Assembly (NCBI GenBank): GCA_009924535.1
Contig: RFRI01000062.1
Coordinates: 1 to 7,152, forward strand
DNA length: 7,152 nt
DNA from: Verrucomicrobiota bacterium
Lineage (GTDB): Bacteria; Verrucomicrobiota; Verrucomicrobiia; Opitutales; UBA953
Direction: 5' to 3'
The first letter of the stretch is position 1, and each line of letters begins with the position of its first letter. The notes beneath the pieces were generated by a model. The model did no database searches, was not told the DNA's origin, and was given only the letters and a program-made list of their open reading frames with translations. Below, piece by piece: positions 1-6,365 of the stretch. Position numbers and translations under genes: made by a program.

Positions 1-1041
1 CGCATCAAGTCCATCGACGCCCGCGGTTCGACGGACCTCTTCGGTGGCTGGGAGGAGGGCGTGAAGCAGCTCGCGCCCTTCACCCGCAAGGATCGCATCG
101 CCCGCGTCATCCTGCTCAGCGACGGCCAGGCCAACCAGGGCCTCGTCAACGAACAGGAGATCTTCGCCCGGGTCACCAAGGCCGCCGGAGCCGGCATCAC
201 GACCTCCACCGTCGGCCTCGGCCACGGCTTCAACGAATCGCTGATGACGGGCATGGCCACCGCCGGCGAAGGCGTCGCCAATTTCGGCCAGACGGCCGAT
301 GACCTCGACGAAGCCTTCGAAGAGCAGTTTGCGATCATCTCCAACTCCTTCCTGCGCCAGGTGAAGGTCAGCGTGCAGGGCGGCAGCGACGTGCAGGTCC
401 GCCTGGTCGGCGAGATCCTCGAGAACGGCGCCACCCGTAGCCGCAAGCTCGGCACCCTGCCCTGGGATGCATCGCTCGTCGCCGTGATCGAACTGAAGAT
501 CGGCGCGCTCGCCAAGGGCGATGCGCTCGCGGCGGTCAACTTCGAGGCGGTCACCAAAGAAGGCGAACTGGTCAAATTCGGCCCCGCGCTCATCACGCTC
601 CCGGAAGTGGACCTCGCTACCTTCTCCGTCCTGCCCGTCGACGCCGATGTCTCCGCCCTCATCGACGAAGCCCTCGTCGCCGAGAAGATCGAGGTCATCG
701 AGGCCCTCACGCGCAGCCATAAGTTCGCCGAAGCCAAGCTGGCTTTCGAAGAGCTCCTCAAGCGCCCCGGACTCTCGGACTGGGCCAAGCAGAAGATCGA
801 GTACCTGAAGCGTCTCCTCGACGAGGATGCCGTCATGGCCGCGAAGGAGATGCGCTACGGCCGTACGCGCATGATGAGCCAGACGAAAGAATCGACCATG
901 GCCTGCTACAGCATGGACGTCGACGAAAGCGTCGAGGCGATGAAGGCGTCCTACCTTCGCCGCAAACGCGCCGTCGGCCAGGCCTCCAAGCCCAAGCCCC
1001 CGCAGGGCGGCACGACGGGCGGCCAGACCCCGCAGGCCTAA
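1..1041 (+). CDS. VWA domain protein, C-terminal part (5' end outside window)
   Basis: The frame is open from base 1 to the TAA at 1039-1041, giving 346 visible residues; the start lies upstream. The first ~115 residues are the second half of a von Willebrand factor A domain. Visible MIDAS metal-site elements are the Thr in GSTDL (residue 11) and the Asp in ILLSDGQAN (residue 41); the usual first motif, DxSxS, must lie upstream. The stretch GITTSTVGLGHGFNESLM followed by an acidic helix (TADDLDEAFEEQF) is typical of bacterial VWA proteins often named Ca-activated chloride channel or YfbK-like. Residues ~120-205 look beta-rich. Residues ~220-320 are helical and charged, with LLDEDAVMAAKEMRYGRTRM near 272-291. 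The tail is rich in Pro, Gly, Lys and Gln. Such proteins usually bind protein partners through a divalent metal at the cell envelope; the partner is unknown here. A GTG at 61 is an internal codon, not the start, because it would remove the MIDAS Thr. The family is well supported; the specific function is not. Confidence 0.88.
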   Translation, partial: RIKSIDARGSTDLFGGWEEGVKQLAPFTRKDRIARVILLSDGQANQGLVNEQEIFARVTKAAGAGITTSTVGLGHGFNESLMTGMATAGEGVANFGQTADDLDEAFEEQFAIISNSFLRQVKVSVQGGSDVQVRLVGEILENGATRSRKLGTLPWDASLVAVIELKIGALAKGDALAAVNFEAVTKEGELVKFGPALITLPEVDLATFSVLPVDADVSALIDEALVAEKIEVIEALTRSHKFAEAKLAFEELLKRPGLSDWAKQKIEYLKRLLDEDAVMAAKEMRYGRTRMMSQTKESTMACYSMDVDESVEAMKASYLRRKRAVGQASKPKPPQGGTTGGQTPQA

Positions 1042-1062
1042 CCGGTCCAAACGGCTGATTTC

Positions 1063-1093
1063 GCCCGGTGGAAGCAATTCCACCGGGCTTTTT
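1063..1093 (+). terminator. Rho-independent terminator after the VWA gene
   Basis: A perfect 11-bp inverted repeat (GCCCGGTGGAA at 1063-1073 and TTCCACCGGGC at 1078-1088) encloses a GCAA loop of the GNRA type. Five T residues follow directly at 1089-1093. It begins 21 bases after the VWA stop codon, so it should end that transcript. It also shows that the GTG at 1068 cannot reasonably be the start of the next gene, because that codon sits inside the stem. Confidence 0.9.
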
Positions 1094-1136
1094 GTTGCCC
1101 GGTCAAAGCCACGGGGCAAGATGCGTGTCCGTCCTT

Positions 1137-4100
1137 ATGTCCCGCGTTCTCCGCTTCACCCTCTGGAGCGTCGGCATCCTTGCCGTCGCCCTCGGAGCCA
1201 CCCTTTTCTGGGTCGAATCCCAACTCCGTCCCGAACCTTTGGGCGCTCGCATCAAAGGCCTTCTCGCCGACGCCAAGATCAAAGGCGGCATCGCCCGCGT
1301 CGAAGCCTCCTTGGATGGCAAGTTCTCCGCCGAAGGCATCGACCTGACCCTGGCCGATGGCACGAAAATCGCCGCCGCCGCCATCAAGGGCGAAGCCCAG
1401 ATCTTCTCGATCATCAAAGGCACCTACGCCCTCAGCAGCCTCGAGATCAAGACCCTCGACGTCGACCTGAGCGAACGAAAGACGCCGGCGAAGAACACGA
1501 CGGCCGGATCCGCGATCACGACCAAGACGACCTTGCCGCCCATCGTGCTCGGACCCTACGCGGTGTCGGGACGCGTGAAACTCGCTGACGGAACGCTGCT
1601 TCGCTTCAGCGTCCGCGGCGACGAATTCGACGCCCGCGGCAAGGCCGACTTCCGGGCCGGCATCGCCTGGCCGGGCTTCGCCGTCGGCAAGCAGATGACC
1701 GATCCCCGCGGCGAGGTCACGCTGAAGGCCGAATTCCGCCGGCCGCTCGGCGCCGATGGCATCGGGCTCGACGACCTGATCGCCGACGTCGGCAACCTCC
1801 ACCTCGAACTCGCGGCCAAGGATGCCAGCCCGATCGCCGCCGGTTCCGTCGGCTTCGTCCTAGATGCGGCCAGCACCGCCGGCAAGCCGGGCCTAAACTT
1901 CACGGGCACGCTCAGCGATTCTGCCAGCCGTCCGGCGGTAAAGCTCTCCGGCAACCACCTCGCCGGACGCACGACCGTCAAGGCGCAGCTTGATATCGAC
2001 CCTACCCGCTTCGGCATCCTGAGCCAGCAACTGCCCGATGTCCGCCTTTCGGGTAAAGCCGAAGGCGAACTCGAAGGCTCTCGCTGGCAGGCCAGCGCCG
2101 ACCTGAAGGCGCTCTGGGCCGACCTCAGCAAGTTCTCGAAATCCCTCGCGAAGAACAGCCGGTCCGAATGGAAGCTTGCGGCGAACGCCCAAAGCAACGC
2201 CACCGGCTTCGCGGTCAACAGCCTGTCCGTCACGGGGAACGGCGTGACGATTACCATCCCGCAGACGCTCACCTGGAAAGGCGGCCTGCTCCCCGAGAAC
2301 GCGAACGACGCGACGGTGACCATCGCCGCCAACGACGCTGATATCGTGGCCCTGAACCCTTTCCTTGCCGCCGCCGACATCATCGCGACCACGGGCCGCT
2401 GGACCGGCGAAGCTTCGATCTCGTTCAAGGATGGCAAGCCCGCTGTCACCAGTATCCGCACGCACAGCCTGCGCGGTGTCACGCTCGAGCGTGGCGGCAA
2501 ACCGCTGATGCGTGAGGTCGACGCCGAGCTCCCGATCAAATCCGAGGACGGCGCCATCTCCCTCGCTCCCTTCAGCCTCGGCTGCGCCGCCGGTAACATC
2601 GCCACGGGCTCGCTGACGCTACGCCCAGGCGCCGATGGAGCCTGGTCCGCCGTCGCCAACGTCAATGTCGGCATCATCGAACTCGCCTCGCAACCTAACT
2701 GGGAGGACCTACCCGTCGACAAACTCAAGGGCATCCGCGTGAGCGCCCAGACCTCCGTCGATCGCGCCGCCGGCAAGGCGCCCGTCGTCGCCTCCGCAGA
2801 CGCGCGTATCTTCCGCCAAGGACTTAACCTGCTCGCCCTCAAACTGCGCCAACCGCTCGCACTCGACGGTTCCAAGCCCACCGGCGTGCTCCTTGAAGCC
2901 TCGGCCCGAGACCTGCCGCTCGAATCCCTCTCGGCAGTCGTCCCGGGCCTCAAGCTCACCGGTGACCTCAAGCGCGCCGACCTTGTCGCCGGCTTCAGCC
3001 GCGACGGGCTCTTCGTGCGCACAGAAGGGGCTCCGCTCTCCTTTACGCGCACCAGCGTCACTTGGGCCGGCAAGCTGTGGGTCAAGGACTGCGACCTCGC
3101 TGCCAGCCTCGACCTCCTGGTCGGCACGAAGTCGACGATCATCGGCTTCAATCAAGCTGAACTGAAGAACCGTAGCCGCACCTTAGCCTCCGGTGATATC
3201 AAACTCGGCCTGGGCGACGCCGGCACCACCCTGAAACTCGAAGGCGATCTCGGCGCGCTCGCCGAACAGCCGTTCGCCGGACCGCTCAACATCATCACCG
3301 GCGGACAGTATCGCGCGACCGCCGACCGCGCCCAGAGCGGCGAAATCAACGTCACGCTCCAAGTGAGCGAGGTCGGGCTCAAGCGGAGCGAGGGCCGCAT
3401 CAAGTCGGCCGCCCTCGCGGGCAAGTACGTGCCGGCCGCCGACGGCCTCAGCGCCGAAGGCTCGTTCAAGCTGCAGGCCGCCAACCTCAGCGGCGGCAAG
3501 TTCACGCTCACGCAGAAGAACGCCGGCGCCAAGACCGACTGGCAGGCCGTGGTGGCGATCGATAACGTCGACGTTGACGACGTCCTTTCCCTGCTCCCCA
3601 AGAGCGAAGAGGAAGTCTCTACGAATACTGCGACGCCCAAACCGGACCGTGCTCCGTTCTGGGCGAACCAAAGCGGCTCCCTGAAGCTGACAATCGGTAC
3701 TGCCAGGGCCTACGGCATCAGCGCCGAGAAAGTCGTCGTCCGCGCGGAAGCGGAAGAGAAAGCCATCCGCCTGACGCAGCTCAGCGGCAAACTCGCCGAA
3801 GGGACGCTCAACGGTCGCGGCCAGCTCGCCTTCCAGCCGACGATCATCAACGGTCCCTACTCCCTCTCCGCCACGGTGTCGCTCAACCAGTTCGAGTTCG
3901 GCAGCGTCGCCCAGGCCTTCCCGTCGGCGAAGGAATTCCTGCAAGGCAAGGCCGACGCCACCGCGTCGCTCACGAGCGTGTGCGGCACTCCGGGCGAACT
4001 CATCGGCAAGCTCCAGGTCGACACCCAACTCACCTCCAAAGGGGGCCGCATCCGTGCCTTTGGCGACAAGACCAGTAGCATGTCACTCTCCGCGAATAAG

Positions 4101-4724
4101 GCCGGCGACATCGGCGAAACGCTGGGCGGCCTCGCGATGATCGCCGGAGCTCTTTCCAAGAACCAGCAGCAGGGAGATAAGATCGCCAAGATTGGCGCGG
4201 CCATGACCGCCGCCGCGAAACTGCAGAAAGCCGTCGCGGATTTCCAATATAGCTCAGCCACGATCAAGGCCACGCGCCTCGCCTCGGGCACGATCAAACT
4301 CGAGTCGGCCGATATCCGCAACGAGCTCCTGCACCTGACCGCCAAGGGCGGTATCAGCGTCGACCCGAAGGTGGGCTTCACGGACTGGCCGATGGTCTTC
4401 AGCACCCAGATGCGCGGCGCGGGCGAGTTCGCCCAATACTTCCAGGCGCTCGGCTTCGGCGTCGGTCCTTCGCCGACGGACGGTTTCACCGACGGACCCG
4501 GCGTCAACGTGACGGGCTCAATCAACCAGGTGAAGACCGACCTCGTCGAAAAACTTCAGCAGGCCGTGGATAATGTACGCTCCGCCGCGAATGCCCGTCC
4601 CGATAATCCGACGCAAGGCACCTCCGGCACCAAGATTACCCCGGCTGGAAAAGTCCCTGCGACCGACGCGCCGGCCAAGAAGCGTAATCCGCTCAACGAC
4701 CTCTTCAACGTGCTCGGGAAGTGA
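1137..4724 (+). CDS. Large AsmA-like inner-membrane-anchored periplasmic protein
   Basis: The protein has about 1195 residues from the ATG at 1137. Residues ~7-26 form one hydrophobic segment (TLWSVGILAVALGATLFWV) after two arginines, which fits an N-in signal anchor with the rest in the periplasm. The body is a long run of short alternating strands of the LxGxxxxxG type, as in the AsmA/TamB/YhdP group. The AsmA-like C-terminal region is the clearest part. It includes LSGKLAEGTLNGRGQLAF (~882-899), PYSLSATVSLNQFEFGSVAQ, GKLQVDTQLTSKGGRIRAFG (~955-975), an Ala/Lys/Gln-rich helical insert (~991-1036), then SATIKATRLASGTIKLESAD and VNVTGSINQVKTDL near 1123-1137. A Pro/Thr/Lys-rich linker leads to the end. 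Family members shape outer-membrane lipid or protein content, and the large ones are proposed lipid conduits. The exact role here is inferred. A GTG at 1125 is an alternative start, four codons upstream and better spaced from GGGG at 1113-1116. The stop overlaps the start of the permease gene, indicating an operon. Confidence 0.87.
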   Translation: MSRVLRFTLWSVGILAVALGATLFWVESQLRPEPLGARIKGLLADAKIKGGIARVEASLDGKFSAEGIDLTLADGTKIAAAAIKGEAQIFSIIKGTYALSSLEIKTLDVDLSERKTPAKNTTAGSAITTKTTLPPIVLGPYAVSGRVKLADGTLLRFSVRGDEFDARGKADFRAGIAWPGFAVGKQMTDPRGEVTLKAEFRRPLGADGIGLDDLIADVGNLHLELAAKDASPIAAGSVGFVLDAASTAGKPGLNFTGTLSDSASRPAVKLSGNHLAGRTTVKAQLDIDPTRFGILSQQLPDVRLSGKAEGELEGSRWQASADLKALWADLSKFSKSLAKNSRSEWKLAANAQSNATGFAVNSLSVTGNGVTITIPQTLTWKGGLLPENANDATVTIAANDADIVALNPFLAAADIIATTGRWTGEASISFKDGKPAVTSIRTHSLRGVTLERGGKPLMREVDAELPIKSEDGAISLAPFSLGCAAGNIATGSLTLRPGADGAWSAVANVNVGIIELASQPNWEDLPVDKLKGIRVSAQTSVDRAAGKAPVVASADARIFRQGLNLLALKLRQPLALDGSKPTGVLLEASARDLPLESLSAVVPGLKLTGDLKRADLVAGFSRDGLFVRTEGAPLSFTRTSVTWAGKLWVKDCDLAASLDLLVGTKSTIIGFNQAELKNRSRTLASGDIKLGLGDAGTTLKLEGDLGALAEQPFAGPLNIITGGQYRATADRAQSGEINVTLQVSEVGLKRSEGRIKSAALAGKYVPAADGLSAEGSFKLQAANLSGGKFTLTQKNAGAKTDWQAVVAIDNVDVDDVLSLLPKSEEEVSTNTATPKPDRAPFWANQSGSLKLTIGTARAYGISAEKVVVRAEAEEKAIRLTQLSGKLAEGTLNGRGQLAFQPTIINGPYSLSATVSLNQFEFGSVAQAFPSAKEFLQGKADATASLTSVCGTPGELIGKLQVDTQLTSKGGRIRAFGDKTSSMSLSANKAGDIGETLGGLAMIAGALSKNQQQGDKIAKIGAAMTAAAKLQKAVADFQYSSATIKATRLASGTIKLESADIRNELLHLTAKGGISVDPKVGFTDWPMVFSTQMRGAGEFAQYFQALGFGVGPSPTDGFTDGPGVNVTGSINQVKTDLVEKLQQAVDNVRSAANARPDNPTQGTSGTKITPAGKVPATDAPAKKRNPLNDLFNVLGK

Positions 4725-4726
4725 TG
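4721..4726 (+). promoter_or_regulatory. GTGATG stop/start overlap, likely translational coupling
   Basis: The TGA of the AsmA-like gene (4722-4724) shares one base with the ATG at 4724, and a GTG at 4721 in the same permease frame overlaps the stop by four bases. Either start makes re-initiation by the terminating ribosome likely. GGGAAG at 4716-4721 could serve as a weak Shine-Dalgarno element, although it is very close to the start. Confidence 0.65.
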
Positions 4727-5665
4727 ACGGCGACGAAGGCATGGATGGCAGGCGGCGTCCTGTTGGCAGGTCTCGTCGTCCTGGCCCTTTCCGTCGGCAC
4801 CCAAGGCTTCGGCTGGGGTGACGGCGGCTCGCTCCTCCTCCTTCGTTCGCCCCGCGTGCTTGCGGCCCTCGCCGCCGGACTGGCCCTCGGTATCGGCGGG
4901 GCCGCGCAACAAGGCGTGTTCCGCAATCCGTTGGCCGACCCGGGACTGACCGGCGTCTTCGGCGGCGCACTCTTCGGCATCGCCGTCCTGCTCGGACTCT
5001 TCCCGGAGGCCGCCTGGCATCGGGCCTGGTTCATCCCCGCCGCGGCTTTCGCCGGCGCGCTCGGGACCTCCGCCTTGCTCACGCTGTTCGGGAGCGGCGG
5101 CTCCGCCTCGCGCCTCCTGCTCACCGGCCTCGGCCTCAACGCCTTCACCGCCGCCGGCACGCTCGTCATCGCCTCGCGCAGCGGCGAATCACGCGAACTA
5201 CTGACCAACGGAGCCTATGGAGATTGGCTCGGAATGGCCACGCTCGAACTGACTTGGCTCCCGGTGTTACTCTGCCTCGCGGCGGCGCTGCTCCTGCTTC
5301 CGCTCGCGCGTTCGCTGGACCTCCTATCCTTCGGCGAAGACTCGGCGCGCGGCTTCGGTTGCGACGTCGGCTCCTCTCGCCGCAAGGCCGTGCTGCTGAC
5401 GGCGCTCGCCGCCGCCGCCGCGACCTGCCTCGTCGGCCAAGTGGCCTTTATCGGCCTCCTCGCGCCGCATCTCGCCCGCGCCTTGGCCGGCCCCCGCCAC
5501 GCGCACGTGCTGCCCCTCTCGGCGCTGCTCGGCGCCGTCTTGCTGCTGGGCGCCGATACCATCGGCCGCGGTCTCTGGCCGCAGGCCCCGCTCTCCGCCG
5601 CGGCGGTGACCGCCGTCATCGGCGCGCCTCTCTTCATCTGGATCGCAAGGGGGCGCCATGAGTGA
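4724..5665 (+). CDS. FecCD/BtuC-family ABC transporter permease
   Basis: This 313-residue protein is almost entirely hydrophobic, with several membrane helices, as expected for the inner-membrane channel of a type II importer for cobalamin, ferric siderophores or haem. Family hallmarks appear in order: RSPRVLAALAAGLALGIGGA at 41-60 (normally RLPR), QQGVFRNPLADPGLTG at 62-77, LLLTGLGLNAF at 131-141, the ATPase-coupling stretch GEDSARGFGCDVGSSRRK at 204-221, VAFIGLLAPHLARALAGP at 240-257, LLLGADTIGR at 273-282 and VIGAPLFIWI at 298-307. The ending resembles BtuC. The family is usually 320-350 residues long. The shortening is partly in the loop between helix 1 and the RxPR motif. The usual conserved WxxGS segment in the middle is poorly matched (NGAYGDWLGMA, 162-171). 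The gene overlaps the AsmA-like gene upstream and the ATPase gene downstream by 8 bases. No binding protein is nearby, so the substrate is unresolved. A GTG at 4721 would add one residue. Confidence 0.93.
   Translation: MTATKAWMAGGVLLAGLVVLALSVGTQGFGWGDGGSLLLLRSPRVLAALAAGLALGIGGAAQQGVFRNPLADPGLTGVFGGALFGIAVLLGLFPEAAWHRAWFIPAAAFAGALGTSALLTLFGSGGSASRLLLTGLGLNAFTAAGTLVIASRSGESRELLTNGAYGDWLGMATLELTWLPVLLCLAAALLLLPLARSLDLLSFGEDSARGFGCDVGSSRRKAVLLTALAAAAATCLVGQVAFIGLLAPHLARALAGPRHAHVLPLSALLGAVLLLGADTIGRGLWPQAPLSAAAVTAVIGAPLFIWIARGRHE
5647..5653 (+). promoter_or_regulatory. Ribosome binding site of the ABC ATPase gene
   Basis: AAGGGGG lies four bases before the ATG at 5658, inside the last codons of the permease gene. 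Purine-rich and well placed, it supports this ATG as the ATPase start and independent initiation in addition to coupling. Confidence 0.55.
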
Positions 5666-6365
5666 CGCCTTGATTCAAGCCCTCGGACTCGGCGTCGAGA
5701 TCGCCGGCCGTCGTATCATCGACGGGGTATCCCTCTCTGCGACCCGCGGACAGACCGTGGCCATCGTGGGCCCGAACGGCGCCGGCAAGACGACGCTGCT
5801 ACGCGCCTTGGCCGGGTTGCTGCCCTCAGAGGGGGAGCTGGAAGTCGGCGGATATGATCCGCGGATCATCGATGCGGCGGCCTGCGCCCAGACACGCGCT
5901 TACTGCGCGCAGAAACCGGTCAGCGCGTGGGACTATCGCGTCTCTGACCTCGGCGAGATCATCGGCGATCCCGCCGGCTACGCACATTGGCTAACGAAGC
6001 TCCAGCTCGGTGAATTCTCCGACCGCCGACTCTCCGAGCTATCCGGCGGCGAACAGAAAGGCGCCCACCTCGCGATGGCCTTCGCCGCCCTGGAGGAGCC
6101 TTTCGGCGGCGCCTTGCTGCTCGACGAACCCGCGGCGGCGCTCGACCTCAGCCGACAGGAAGCCGTCCGTCAGGCCATCATGGCGTTCGCCCAAGCCGGC
6201 GCCGCCTGCGTCGTCGCGACGCACGACCTCTCCTTCGCCCAACGTTGCGACCTTGTCGCGGTGCTCTCGGAGGGGCGCCTCATCGCCGCAGGCGAACCGG
6301 CGTCGACCTTGACTCCCGCAATCATTTCCGAGGTCTGGGGCGCTTGGGCTTCTTCGGCAAGCTGA
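5658..6365 (+). CDS. ABC importer ATPase, BtuD/FecE-like partner of the permease
   Basis: This 235-residue cytoplasmic ATPase should drive the permease encoded just upstream, whose gene it overlaps by 8 bases. All core nucleotide-binding elements are present: Walker A GPNGAGKTT (38-46), Q-loop Gln85, signature LSGGEQ (128-133), Walker B ALLLDEP (152-158), D-loop ALD (161-163) and switch His189 in ATHD. The layout around Walker B (FGGALLLDEPAAALDLSRQEA) and the short helical subdomain between Q-loop and signature (~43 residues) recall BtuD more than FecE or FhuC. Odd points are listed here. The signature is followed by KGAHLA where the family normally has QR or RQR. The segment before Walker A (GVEIAGRRIIDG) has no aromatic A-loop residue. 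The protein stops soon after EVWG, where relatives usually carry about 20 more residues. The last 44 bases overlap the convergent glycosylase gene. Function as an importer ATPase is well supported; the substrate (cobalamin, siderophore or haem) is not shown by the sequence. Confidence 0.93.
   Translation: MSDALIQALGLGVEIAGRRIIDGVSLSATRGQTVAIVGPNGAGKTTLLRALAGLLPSEGELEVGGYDPRIIDAAACAQTRAYCAQKPVSAWDYRVSDLGEIIGDPAGYAHWLTKLQLGEFSDRRLSELSGGEQKGAHLAMAFAALEEPFGGALLLDEPAAALDLSRQEAVRQAIMAFAQAGAACVVATHDLSFAQRCDLVAVLSEGRLIAAGEPASTLTPAIISEVWGAWASSAS

Noticed and set aside
51..63. GGAGGAGGG followed by GTG at 61, looking like a ribosome site and start
   Set aside because: The spacing is too short, the purines simply encode Trp-Glu-Glu-Gly, and the frame continues upstream with the conserved VWA metal-site Thr.
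1068..1136. GTG at 1068 as the start of the AsmA-like gene
   Set aside because: The codon lies inside the terminator stem, and the added residues precede the natural signal anchor without resembling coding sequence. ATG 1137, or GTG 1125, fits better.
1094..1136. Possible promoter with TTGTTG near 1092-1097
   Set aside because: No -10-like hexamer occurs at a suitable distance, and the TTG is the end of the terminator T-run.
1556..3151. Long antisense open frame of 531 codons opposite the AsmA-like gene
   Set aside because: It mirrors the codon pattern of a GC-rich gene. The product is Ser/Arg/Ala-rich with no domain, and the + strand frame has a signal anchor and family motifs.
5224..5661. 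Arg-rich open frames on both strands within the permease gene
   Set aside because: They are shadow frames of a GC-rich membrane protein gene; the permease frame carries all the family motifs.
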